The notes beneath the pieces are model-generated. The model was not told the DNA's origin, ran no database searches, and was given only the letters and a program-made list of their open reading frames with translations. The position numbers and the translations under genes are program-made. 9,913 bases of DNA from an uncultured Gammaproteobacteria bacterium (GTDB lineage: Bacteria; Pseudomonadota; Gammaproteobacteria; Pseudomonadales; Pseudohongiellaceae): positions 1-9,913 of the forward strand of contig CAISYX010000036.1 of assembly GCA_903889815.1 (NCBI GenBank), in the 5' to 3' direction. Positions 1 to 6,491 of the stretch are shown piece by piece. Numbering within the stretch: position 1 is the first letter of the stretch; each line of letters begins with the position of its first letter.

Positions 1-1
1 A

Positions 2-91
2 GGTGTCGAATTGCTGGCATGGCGCGCACGTCTGAGTCCGCTTGAGATTGTGCTGGATACGCAGTTGCCAGTCGTTTTTACGGGCAACTGA
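2..91 (+). CDS. sfsA: SfsA (sugar fermentation stimulation protein homologue), C-terminal end only
   Basis: Frame 2 is open from the window edge to TGA at 89-91 and encodes the last 29 residues of a protein. The peptide begins GVELLAWRARLSP and ends LPVVFTGN. This matches the end of SfsA as I remember it from E. coli (GVEILAYKAEIS... SLPVTL), including the GVE-LA core and the terminal LPV. SfsA was named for its effect on maltose metabolism in E. coli and has been described as a DNA-binding, nuclease-like protein; its exact role is unsettled. The N-terminal part lies outside the window. The gene converges on the Rieske gene, with stop codons one base apart (91 and 93). Only the tail is visible, but the match is distinctive. 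Confidence 0.82.
   Translation, partial: GVELLAWRARLSPLEIVLDTQLPVVFTGN
62..90. terminator. Hairpin at the convergent sfsA / Rieske gene end, possible weak terminator
   Basis: A perfect 8-base inverted repeat, CAGTTGCC (62-69) and GGCAACTG (83-90), encloses a 13-base loop containing TTTTT. It covers the last codons of sfsA and starts 3 bases past the Rieske stop on the minus strand. Neither side is followed by a T-tract, so it is not a textbook intrinsic terminator. It may still slow transcription from both sides or protect 3' ends. Confidence 0.3.
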
Positions 92-92
92 T

Positions 93-443
93 TTACAGTC
101 GCCCGAGCGTGCTTATCTCGTTTTCTTCCACCATTACGAAGCCATTACCAATCAGGAACGGAATGGCCTTCAGGCGCTTTCCTTTGCACGGGCCCAATAT
201 GCACTGACCGTTCTCGATAACGAAAAGTGCTCCGTGAGTGGAGCATTGAATCAAGGCGCCGTCACTGCCGAGGAAGCGGTCCTCCTGCCATTCCAGAGGA
301 GTTCCAAGATGCGGGCAGTAGTTGTAGTACACAAACAGCCGATCATCCTTCTTCACGGCAAACAGGTACTTGTTCAGAACTTCGAAACCTTTCGAGGCGC
401 CTTCTTCGATATCGTTCATGTGACAAAGCGTAATCATTGACAT
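93..443 (-). CDS. Small soluble Rieske [2Fe-2S] ferredoxin-like protein
   Basis: The 116-residue protein carries both halves of a Rieske cluster site: C43-P-H45-L-G and C67-S-T-H70-G, separated by 21 residues. Two Cys and two His would bind one [2Fe-2S] cluster. There is no signal peptide or membrane segment, so it is probably cytoplasmic and belongs with stand-alone Rieske ferredoxins (like those of dioxygenase systems or the NirD type), not the bc1 subunit. The partner is unknown. It begins 13 bases after the stop of the PLP-enzyme gene on the same strand and is probably co-transcribed. The ribosome site is weak (GGGAAA directly before ATG 441-443); a second ATG at 435-437, preceded by GGGA at about 9 bases, is an equally possible start and would remove two residues. 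Family assignment is firm; function is inferred only as electron transfer or redox sensing. Confidence 0.9.
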   Translation of the reverse strand: MSMITLCHMNDIEEGASKGFEVLNKYLFAVKKDDRLFVYYNYCPHLGTPLEWQEDRFLGSDGALIQCSTHGALFVIENGQCILGPCKGKRLKAIPFLIGNGFVMVEENEISTLGRL

Positions 444-456
444 TTTCCCGTAGCCA

Positions 457-1698
457 TCAGGCCAGCGCCTGAGTGAAGTCAGCCAGCAGGTCTTCGATGT
501 TTTCGATACCGACTGCCAGTCTGATCATGGAGTCGGGTATGCCCATGGACGCGCGGCGCGCTGCGCCCATTTCAAAGAAAATGGTATGTGCTACGGGAAT
601 CGCCAGCGTCCGTGTGTCGCCAAGATTGCTTGAGGACACGACAAACTGCAGGCGATTCAGGAAATCGAAACAGTCGATCTCTTCTTCAAGTTCTATGCTC
701 ATCAATCCGCCGAACTGCCCGAACAGTAACGCTGCCCGAGCATGCTGAGCGTGGCTCTCGAGACCAGGATAATTGACCTTGCGCACGCGAGGATGCGCTT
801 CAAAGAATCGAGCAAGTGTCAGCGCATTGTTGCAGGCTCGTTCCACGCGCAACGAAATTGTTTCCGAGCCCAGTGCCAGGGTGTGCGCCGCCTCTGGTGC
901 CAGCGTTGCACCAAAATCCCGCAGGCCTTTCTTCTTCAGTTGTGTCATGCCCCAGGTGCTGGATGGCCCGGTCTTGTAGTTGTCGTACAGATGGGGGTAA
1001 TCCTTCCAGTCATACAAACCGGTATCTGTCACCGCTCCTCCCAGCGCGTCGCCATGTCCGCCAAAATATTTCGAAAGAGAATTGACGATGAAAGTGGCGC
1101 CGACGGTTCGCGGACTGAACAGCCACGGGGTCGTGATGGTGTTGTCCACGACAAAGATCAGATTGTGCTGCTGGCAAAGGGTGCCAATGCCTTGCAGATC
1201 GGCGATCTGCGTGACGGGATTCGCGATGGTCTCCACAAAGACGAGGCGCGTCTCCGGCCGCAGCGCTGCCTTTACGGCAGTGCAGTCAGTAGCGTCGACG
1301 AAACTGACCTCCACTCCAAAATTGGTGAAGGTGTTGAACAAGCTGTTGGTATTGCCGAACAGAAAGGCACTCGCAATCACATGGTCACCCTGACGCAGCA
1401 GTGAAAACAGAATCGAACCAATGGCCGCCATGCCTGTGGCAAATGCGACAGTCGAATGCCCCCCCTCCATGCGCGTGATGCGGTTTTGCAGGGCATTGAC
1501 AGTGGGATTCTGCTGACGGCCATAGTTGTAGCCGTTCTTTTTCCCCTGGAAAACCGCTGCAAGATCTCGAGCGTCCTCGTACTCAAAGGCAATCGAAGTA
1601 TGGACGGCTTTGTGAAGGCTGCCATGCTCAGGTTTGTCGCTGCGGTCTGAGTGCAGGTTGACCGTGTCGAAATGCGCTGACTTTTCGTTGGTGCTCAT
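457..1698 (-). CDS. PLP-dependent Cys/Met metabolism enzyme (cystathionine gamma-synthase family)
   Basis: The 413-residue protein is a fold-type I PLP enzyme of the Cys/Met metabolism family. Visible landmarks are Y59 and R61 in YNYGRQQNPT (phosphate contacts from the neighbouring subunit), D185 in VVDNT (pyridine nitrogen), K210 in the SLSKYFGGHGD motif (Schiff-base lysine) and R393 in MIRLAVGIE (substrate carboxylate). Length is normal. Family members make cystathionine or homocysteine from activated homoserine (MetB, MetY, MetZ) or eliminate methionine (MGL). Substrate cannot be decided: the loop usually reading TL-x-x-H-P-x-x-x-T-H reads TLAIPVAHTIF (364-374), so this is a divergent subgroup. 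The start at 1696-1698 follows AGGA at 10 bases. The Rieske gene follows immediately, suggesting one transcript. General function is confident; an O-acyl-homoserine sulfhydrylase or a gamma-lyase both remain possible. Confidence 0.9.
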   Translation of the reverse strand: MSTNEKSAHFDTVNLHSDRSDKPEHGSLHKAVHTSIAFEYEDARDLAAVFQGKKNGYNYGRQQNPTVNALQNRITRMEGGHSTVAFATGMAAIGSILFSLLRQGDHVIASAFLFGNTNSLFNTFTNFGVEVSFVDATDCTAVKAALRPETRLVFVETIANPVTQIADLQGIGTLCQQHNLIFVVDNTITTPWLFSPRTVGATFIVNSLSKYFGGHGDALGGAVTDTGLYDWKDYPHLYDNYKTGPSSTWGMTQLKKKGLRDFGATLAPEAAHTLALGSETISLRVERACNNALTLARFFEAHPRVRKVNYPGLESHAQHARAALLFGQFGGLMSIELEEEIDCFDFLNRLQFVVSSSNLGDTRTLAIPVAHTIFFEMGAARRASMGIPDSMIRLAVGIENIEDLLADFTQALA

Positions 1699-1771
1699 GA
1701 TGCAAAGGTCCTGACCTGACTCGTCACTAAGGATTCTTGAAGGCGTTGCCCTGACAGGCGGCAGGCCCGGC

Positions 1772-1798
1772 AGTATATAAGAGAGCCTGGACTCTGAA
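1772..1798 (-). promoter_or_regulatory. Candidate sigma70 promoter for the PLP enzyme / Rieske unit
   Basis: On the minus strand TTCAGA (1793-1798) lies 15 bases before TATACT (1772-1777; five of six consensus). It sits in the 108-base gap between the stop of the membrane-anchored protein and the PLP-enzyme start, leaving a leader of roughly 70 bases. The -10 is good; the spacing is short and the -35 poor. Confidence 0.4.
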
Positions 1799-1806
1799 CA
1801 CAGGAC

Positions 1807-3099
1807 TCAGGGCGACTTGTAGATCGGCAGTGCGGCCAGCTGCGCATCGATGGCGTTCAGCCGCTCTCGGTAAGCGGGGCTGGTACGGTCCTGATACTGC
1901 TGCAGGAAGTCGTCTTCGCTCAGTCCTGCATTGTCGCGCGTGACCGGTGGCATGTAGTCAGTCTCGGCCGTAGCTTGCCCAAGAGTGGCCTGCAGACGCC
2001 TTGCGGAGCTGGCATTTGCAGTAGCGGCACTTCCAAACGCCACCCCAGCCATGTTGGCCGTCAGATCGCTGAAGCTGAAGCCGGACCGATAGCGAGCATC
2101 GTGGGCTTCCTTGCTTGTCGCCAGCAGTCCGGCTATGTCGGCGCCCACGCTGGCAGTCATGGCCGCAGAGCTCGTGAAATGCTGTGCCAGATCAGTGCGC
2201 CGCTGCAAAGTGATGGTGAAGCGGGGGCCATCGCCAGTGGCCTCGTTTGCCGGCTCGTTCACATAGCGAGAAACGGCCTGCAGCAGAGCGCGGTTCTCGG
2301 AGATCGCATCTGTTCCCTGTGCGACGCTGAGTTGTGCCTGCACAAACAGGGGTGAAAGCAGATCGTGCAGGGACACACTGCGCATTGCGTCCGGCATATT
2401 GTCGAGAATCTGCTTGAGCAACATCGAGTAATGGTCAATGCGGGCGTTATCGGCGGAGCTCAGCAACAACTGTTCCGCCTGATTCTGCACGCGGGCAATC
2501 AGCTCTGGTTCCCAGTTCAACGCAAGACTGACTGAATTGCCTTCGAAGGCGATGTCGCGAACGCTTTCCTTGAGCTGGCGCAATGCCCCGTAATTGACAT
2601 AGCTGTTCGCCAGCCAGCGCTCTGCGAGCGATACGAGCATGCGCATCGCAGGGCCTGGTACAGGCAGGTTGCCGACCCACAGCGTACCGAGCTCTGCGCT
2701 GCCGGATTCAGCGTGTATCTCGATGTGCAGATTGAGGAAGGCCTGACGCAACGGGAGTGGAATGCTGATATCCAGCACCGCGCGCTTCTGCACGATGCTT
2801 ACATTCGCGGCAACCTGGCTCAGGCGGGGAATGGTTTGCAGTGCAAAGGCGGCGATCAGGTTCAGCTCGCTCTGGTCCAGCTGCAGCCGCAATTCTCCTG
2901 CCCTGCCAACGCGCGCTGGCGCGTTGTCAACTATCAGGTCTTCAATGGTGTTGATTGCAATGGCGTCCATCGGGACGCTGCGCGGCACAGCCGGGTGCAA
3001 TTGCACGGCAAGCAGCGTGAGCAGCAAGACGAGGGTTATCAGAAGTAGCAGCGTCAACAAAGCTGCTTTGAGGAAACCTGAAATGCGAGAGGTGCTCAT
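1807..3099 (-). CDS. Uncharacterised membrane-anchored protein with a large extracytoplasmic domain
   Basis: I do not recognise a named family for this 430-residue protein. Residues 1-10 hold basic residues, followed by a leucine-rich hydrophobic segment (about 9-33) that looks like a non-cleaved signal anchor, so the remaining ~395 residues would face the periplasm. Residues 68-155 alternate hydrophobic strands with SELN and LNLHIEI stretches, suggesting a beta-rich domain; 200-330 looks helical. A conserved-looking stretch, SGFSFSDLTANMAGVAFG (339-356), followed by ARRLQ (366-370), resembles uncharacterised gammaproteobacterial proteins, from memory only. The tail (390-425) is charged and helical. 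There are no cysteines and no obvious catalytic motif. The start codon at 3097-3099 has only a weak TGAG ribosome site. It is transcribed away from the lipoprotein gene. Confidence 0.75.
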   Translation of the reverse strand: MSTSRISGFLKAALLTLLLLITLVLLLTLLAVQLHPAVPRSVPMDAIAINTIEDLIVDNAPARVGRAGELRLQLDQSELNLIAAFALQTIPRLSQVAANVSIVQKRAVLDISIPLPLRQAFLNLHIEIHAESGSAELGTLWVGNLPVPGPAMRMLVSLAERWLANSYVNYGALRQLKESVRDIAFEGNSVSLALNWEPELIARVQNQAEQLLLSSADNARIDHYSMLLKQILDNMPDAMRSVSLHDLLSPLFVQAQLSVAQGTDAISENRALLQAVSRYVNEPANEATGDGPRFTITLQRRTDLAQHFTSSAAMTASVGADIAGLLATSKEAHDARYRSGFSFSDLTANMAGVAFGSAATANASSARRLQATLGQATAETDYMPPVTRDNAGLSEDDFLQQYQDRTSPAYRERLNAIDAQLAALPIYKSP

Positions 3100-3138
3100 G
3101 GCTGCTCAGCAAAAAAGCTGACAAATACCTGAATTAGC

Positions 3139-3168
3139 TATATAAAGTACGCAATTCTCCGATGTGAC
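3139..3168 (-). promoter_or_regulatory. Weak candidate promoter for the 1807-3099 gene
   Basis: On the minus strand GTCACA (3163-3168) precedes TATATA (3139-3144) by 18 bases, giving a leader of about 30 bases to the start at 3099. Each box matches consensus at four positions. It is the best AT-rich candidate in the divergent region but is not strong. Confidence 0.3.
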
Positions 3169-3204
3169 GCAGTGCACGGAAAGGGCTTGACCACGAGTCG
3201 AAAA

Positions 3205-3244
3205 CTTGACGGTACTATCTTAGAGTGATTATGGTGCCGTCAAG
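3205..3244. repeat. Long inverted repeat overlapping the lipoprotein promoter (operator-like)
   Basis: CTTGACGGTACTAT (3205-3218) faces ATGGTGCCGTCAAG (3231-3244) across a 12-base spacer. The outer 8 bases pair perfectly, and 12 of 14 positions are Watson-Crick with two G-T pairs. The left arm contains the proposed -35 box and the right arm the -10 box of the lipoprotein promoter. Because transcription would begin near or after the right arm, the repeat is more likely read as DNA (a dimeric regulator site) than as an RNA hairpin. No T-tract follows, so a terminator is unlikely. Confidence 0.55.
3206..3235 (+). promoter_or_regulatory. Candidate sigma70 promoter for the lipoprotein / small protein pair
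   Basis: TTGACG (3206-3211, five of six) and TATGGT (3230-3235, four of six) are 18 bases apart, placing the transcript start near 3242 and a leader of about 50 bases before ATG 3291. It lies inside the inverted repeat 3205-3244, which suggests control by a bound protein. A second -35-like TTGACC at 3187-3192 lacks a well-spaced -10. Confidence 0.45.
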
Positions 3245-3290
3245 CGCTTAATGCCCGCGGGATTTTACAATCGCATTATAAGGACATGCC

Positions 3291-3908
3291 ATGATGAACA
3301 GCCCCCGGAATACTGCTTGCCCGAGCTCTGTGAGCCGCGTATTGGCCTTGAGTCTGCTGCTGGTTGCCCTGGTGGGTTGCGCCTCCAGTGGCAGTCAGCC
3401 TGCGATGGATCAGGCCAGCGTCCTTGAGGCGCAACGCGCAGCCGATGCCACCGAAGCGCAGCGCGCCGCCCAGGATAGAGCCCGTATGGAATCCGCTGAG
3501 GCAGAGCGGCTTCGCGAGGAAGCGCTGGCGCAGGCCGAGGCTGCCCGGCTCGCCGAGCAAGCCCGGGTGCAACAGGAGGCCGACGCCCGTCAGGCTGCCG
3601 CTGCCCAGGAACGACGTGAAGTGCAGGCTCGCGAACAGGCACAACGCGATCGTATCGCCGCACTGGAGGCTCAGATCGCCGAATTGCGTGACAGTAATTC
3701 TCGCGTCACAACTTCCAATGCCAAGCTCGAACAGGCAATAGCTGCTGCAGAAGAGTTGCTCGACGCCCTGAGCGAAGAGCAGTTGAAGTATGAGAATACA
3801 GATGCAGCAGGCTTGCCGGTACAAGCGCTTGAGAAGGAACTGATTGCCGATCTGGAAGCGCGCAAGGACAGACTCAAACAGGAAGCCCAGGCGCTTGTGA
3901 ACCAATGA
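3291..3908 (+). CDS. Coiled-coil lipoprotein of unknown function
   Basis: The 205-residue product starts with a lipoprotein signal: basic N-region (R6, R16), hydrophobic core (about 17-28) and lipobox L27-V-G-C30, so C30 should be lipidated after cleavage. Residue 31 is Ala, not Asp, which by the E. coli rule favours sorting to the outer membrane. The mature part is Ala/Glu/Gln/Arg-rich with heptad-like spacing over about 40-160, predicting a long coiled coil, then a short break (around DAAGLPVQ) and a second helix to the C-terminus. There is no catalytic motif. The ribosome site AAGGA (3280-3284) lies 6 bases before ATG 3291; ATG 3294 would also fit at 9 bases. The stop overlaps the start of the next small gene, implying coupled expression. 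Periplasmic envelope scaffolding is plausible but only inferred from composition. Confidence 0.85.
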   Translation: MMNSPRNTACPSSVSRVLALSLLLVALVGCASSGSQPAMDQASVLEAQRAADATEAQRAAQDRARMESAEAERLREEALAQAEAARLAEQARVQQEADARQAAAAQERREVQAREQAQRDRIAALEAQIAELRDSNSRVTTSNAKLEQAIAAAEELLDALSEEQLKYENTDAAGLPVQALEKELIADLEARKDRLKQEAQALVNQ

Positions 3909-4078
3909 GTGCAGATCTGATTGATATCGGCCAGGCGCTTGAGAAGCGCAAGTTTCAGGAACAGGAGGAGCGCCTTGCGAAAATGCGTGAAGCATTCCGT
4001 GCTGCGCGCACCGGCGCTTCCCCGCAACCACCCGCCAAAGGAAAAAACAGCCGCAAGGGACGCAGTCGAGCGCGTTGA
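3905..4078 (+). CDS. Small basic protein translationally coupled to the lipoprotein gene
   Basis: A 57-residue reading frame begins at ATG 3905, overlapping the lipoprotein stop as ATGA, and ends at TGA 4076-4078. The N-terminal half (MSADLIDIGQALEKRKFQEQ and on to about residue 35) is a charged, probably amphipathic helix; the C-terminal 20 residues are Pro/Lys/Arg-rich (PPAKGKNSRKGRSRAR) and strongly basic. There is no signal peptide, so the product should be cytoplasmic, perhaps binding nucleic acid or a negatively charged surface. No clear Shine-Dalgarno precedes it; the stop-start overlap supports translational coupling instead. Codon use is like its neighbours, with synonymous G/C endings. 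I do not recognise the family. The overlap and clean coding character make it more likely real than chance. Confidence 0.6.
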   Translation: MSADLIDIGQALEKRKFQEQEERLAKMREAFRAARTGASPQPPAKGKNSRKGRSRAR

Positions 4079-4127
4079 TCCACCCCGCAATGCCCTCCAG
4101 CAACTCCTCTGTTGACCTGCTTCAAAG

Positions 4128-4146
4128 AACGACTTCTCAGGTCGTT
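4128..4146 (+). terminator. Short hairpin after the lipoprotein operon, doubtful terminator
   Basis: AACGAC (4128-4133) and GTCGTT (4141-4146) form a 6-base stem with a 7-base loop 50 bases after the small gene. No T-tract follows, so intrinsic termination would be weak. The rest of the 195-base gap 4079-4273 holds only the hppA promoter region and nothing else I can identify. Confidence 0.2.
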
Positions 4147-4218
4147 GCATTCCGGCCAGGCCCCTTGATTTTCGGCACTTTCAGGCGATTTGGTCAGCTT
4201 TGTTTGTAATGATCGATA

Positions 4219-4227
4219 TGCTACAGT
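4219..4227 (+). promoter_or_regulatory. Extended -10 promoter element for hppA with GC-rich discriminator
   Basis: TGCTACAGT (4219-4227) fits an extended -10 (TG-n-TACAGT), and CCGCG directly follows as a GC-rich discriminator, a pattern known from growth-rate or stringent-controlled promoters. No good -35 is visible at the usual spacing, as is common for extended -10 promoters. The leader would be about 40 bases. Confidence 0.4.
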
Positions 4228-4273
4228 CCGCGTCGCTTGATCCAACAAAAACAATACGAGGGGTTACCGCAAG

Positions 4274-6421
4274 ATGCCAGGCATGACAATTACAATATCG
4301 ACATTGCTATCTCTATTCGGTTTGGGAGTGGCGTACTTCTATATGCGCCAAGTAATGAGCGTTCCTCTGGATCTCGGTCTGGAAGGCGAACAGAAATCCC
4401 GCTTGAGGTTCATTCACGGTGCGATTGCTGAGGGTGCCATGGCATTCCTGAAGCAGGAGTACAAGTTTCTCAGTATTTTCATGCTGGTGTTCGCGGCCAT
4501 CATTGCGGTGCTGATCGACGACAACCACACGCCCGACACCCGTGAGGGGATGTTTACAGCCGTTGCCTTCCTCTTTGGCGGCATCATTTCCATCGCTTCG
4601 GGCTACATCGGCATGATGATCGCCACACAGGGCAACGCCCGTACCACTGTCTCTGCCAAGGACAATATCGGCGACGCCTTCAAGGTAGCCCTGAACTCCG
4701 GTGCCGTCATGGGCTTCGCGCTGGTCAGTCTGGCAGTGCTTGGACTGGTAATTGTCTACGTGGTCATGAAATCCTGGCTTCCTGCTGACCTTCCCAACCA
4801 TGTGCTGATGGAAATCATTGCAGGCTTCGGTCTGGGTGGCTCGACCATCGCTTTGTTTGCGCGCGTAGGTGGCGGCATCTTCACCAAGGCCGCAGACGTT
4901 GGCGCGGATCTGGTGGGCAAAGTGGAAAAGGGCATTCCGGAAGACGATCCGCGCAACCCTGCCGTGATTGCTGACAACGTGGGTGACAATGTGGGCGATG
5001 TGGCCGGCATGGGGGCAGACCTGTTCGGCTCCTGCGCAGAGAGTACCTGCGCGGCCATGGTGATCAGCGCGGTTGTGTTCGCTGGCAACGTCGACGCACT
5101 GCTGTACCCGATTCTGATCAGTGCTGTGGGCATTCCCATCAGTCTTCTGACCATGTTCTTCGTGAAGGTGAAAACGGAAGACGACGTGTCGCCGGCGCTC
5201 ATGAAGCTGCTGATCATCTCCAGCGCCCTGATGGCCGTTGCCATGTTCTTCGTGACCCGCTCTTTCGTACCGGCCGACTTCGAGATACGTGGCGAAGCCT
5301 ACACCAGCATGGGCATCTACTGGTGCTTCCTGTCCGGTTTGGCGGCAGGTCTGGTGGTGGGTCTTCTGACCGGCTATTACACATCGGGCTCATTCAAGCC
5401 CGTGCAGGAAGTGGCAAAGTCGTGTGAGACAGGTGCTGCAACCAACATCATTTACGGCCTGGCGCTTGGCTACAAATCCACTGTGCTGCCGTATATCGCC
5501 ATCGCCATCGCCATCTTCGTCTCCTGGGATCTGGGTGGCATGTACGGTGTGGCCATCGGCTCGCTGGGCATGCTGGGAACATTGGCCATTGCACTGACGA
5601 TTGATGCTTATGGCCCGGTGTCGGACAACGCAGGCGGCATAGCAGAAATGGCTGGCCTCCCGAAAGAAGTGCGACGTCGTACTGACATTCTGGACGCGGC
5701 CGGCAACACTACTGCGGCGATCGGCAAAGGCTTTGCGATTGGTGCAGCCATTCTGACCTCGCTGGCCCTCTTTGCGGCGTTCCTGACCAGCGCTGATGCG
5801 TTGATGCGTGAAGAAAATCCTGGCTATGACCTGCTGGCGTCGATCAATCTGCTGGATCCGGTGGTGTTCGTAAGCCTGTTCATGGGCGCAGTGCTGCCAT
5901 TCCTGTTTACGGCCATGACCATGAAGTCCGTGGGTAAAGCCGCATTCGACATGATCGAGGAAGTGCGTCGTCAATTCCGCGAGATCCCAGGGCTTATGGA
6001 AGGCACTGGCAAGCCCGACTATGCGCAGTGCGTTGCAATTTCTACTCAGGCGGCGCTGCGTGAAATGATTGCGCCGGGCGTACTGATCATGGGGTCTCCT
6101 CTGGTGGTGGGCTTCCTGTTCGGCGTACCAGCCGTGGCTGGCATGCTGGCCGGCTCTCTGGTCACCGGTGGAGTACTCGCAATCGCATCTTCCAACAGCG
6201 GCGGTGCGTGGGACAATGCCAAGAAATACATCGAGGCTGGCAATCTGGGCGGCAAAGGCTCTGAAGTGCACAAGGCCGCAGTAGTTGGCGACACTGTAGG
6301 TGATCCGCTGAAGGATACCTCCGGCCCGTCGCTGAACATTCTGATCAAGCTGTCCGCGATTCTGTCACTGGTGTTTGCACCATTCTTCGTGCAGTACGGT
6401 GGCATTCTGATTGGCGGCTGA
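4274..6421 (+). CDS. hppA: Membrane-bound pyrophosphatase, predicted K+-dependent and H+-translocating
   Basis: The 715-residue, roughly 16-helix inner-membrane protein hydrolyses pyrophosphate and pumps ions outward. Signature motifs are intact: D208-VGADLVGK216-VE218, the DNVGDNVGD metal/substrate motif (234-242) and GDTVGDPLKDT (672-682). The GNTT stretch (477-480) is followed by A481 and, three residues on, G484; the K+-independent class has Lys and Thr there, so K+-dependence is predicted. In helix 6 the sequence is LFGSCAES: Gly at 252, where Na+ pumps and K+-independent proton pumps usually have Glu, and Glu at 256, the arrangement I associate with K+-dependent H+-PPases such as the plant vacuolar enzyme. 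Length is typical. ATG 4274 follows GAGGGG (4258-4263) at 10 bases. A strong terminator follows, so the gene appears monocistronic. Family certain; ion choice inferred from residues. Confidence 0.97.
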   Translation: MPGMTITISTLLSLFGLGVAYFYMRQVMSVPLDLGLEGEQKSRLRFIHGAIAEGAMAFLKQEYKFLSIFMLVFAAIIAVLIDDNHTPDTREGMFTAVAFLFGGIISIASGYIGMMIATQGNARTTVSAKDNIGDAFKVALNSGAVMGFALVSLAVLGLVIVYVVMKSWLPADLPNHVLMEIIAGFGLGGSTIALFARVGGGIFTKAADVGADLVGKVEKGIPEDDPRNPAVIADNVGDNVGDVAGMGADLFGSCAESTCAAMVISAVVFAGNVDALLYPILISAVGIPISLLTMFFVKVKTEDDVSPALMKLLIISSALMAVAMFFVTRSFVPADFEIRGEAYTSMGIYWCFLSGLAAGLVVGLLTGYYTSGSFKPVQEVAKSCETGAATNIIYGLALGYKSTVLPYIAIAIAIFVSWDLGGMYGVAIGSLGMLGTLAIALTIDAYGPVSDNAGGIAEMAGLPKEVRRRTDILDAAGNTTAAIGKGFAIGAAILTSLALFAAFLTSADALMREENPGYDLLASINLLDPVVFVSLFMGAVLPFLFTAMTMKSVGKAAFDMIEEVRRQFREIPGLMEGTGKPDYAQCVAISTQAALREMIAPGVLIMGSPLVVGFLFGVPAVAGMLAGSLVTGGVLAIASSNSGGAWDNAKKYIEAGNLGGKGSEVHKAAVVGDTVGDPLKDTSGPSLNILIKLSAILSLVFAPFFVQYGGILIGG
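5495..5512 (+). repeat. (ATCGCC)3 microrepeat inside hppA
   Basis: Three exact tandem ATCGCC hexamers encode Ile-Ala three times within a transmembrane helix. Unit changes would keep the frame, so the repeat is probably a by-product of hydrophobic helix composition. Confidence 0.6.
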
Positions 6422-6438
6422 GGTTCGTAGCTGATAGT

Positions 6439-6468
6439 AAAAGGGCTGCGGATGCAGCCCTTTTTTTT
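6439..6468. terminator. Strong intrinsic terminator between hppA and the convergent exported-protein gene
   Basis: AAAA, then GGGCTGC (6443-6449), loop GGAT, GCAGCCC (6454-6460) and eight T (6461-6468). The 7-base GC-rich stem and T-tract end hppA transcription 18 bases past its stop. The A-run before the stem gives TTTT on the minus strand, so it should also work, more weakly, for the gene ending at 6492. Confidence 0.95.
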
Positions 6469-6491
6469 GCCTGGCGATTGACGATTGGGAG

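Noticed and set aside
742..1404. A 220-residue plus-strand open frame opposite the PLP enzyme
   Set aside because: The opposite strand encodes all PLP-enzyme motifs in order; this frame is antisense to them.
3163..3178. TGTGA-N6-GCACG, resembling a CRP site in the divergent region
   Set aside because: The right half matches only three of five consensus positions, which is too weak to claim without genome-wide support.
3888..3940. Repeated 9-mer CAGGCGCTT (also at 171-179 and 8302-8310), considered as an uptake or structural repeat
   Set aside because: All copies are inside coding sequence, two of them encode the same Gln-Ala-Leu, and it matches no uptake sequence known to me. Four copies do not make a family.
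3276..4103. A 275-residue minus-strand open frame over the lipoprotein and small-protein genes
   Set aside because: It mirrors the Ala/Glu/Arg-rich coding bias of the plus strand. The plus strand has a promoter, a ribosome site, a lipobox and an ATGA-linked second gene, while the minus frame has no recognisable product.
5390..6271. A 293-residue minus-strand open frame inside hppA
   Set aside because: It lies opposite conserved membrane-PPase coding sequence, and its His/Cys/Gln-rich, non-hydrophobic translation is typical of an antisense shadow.
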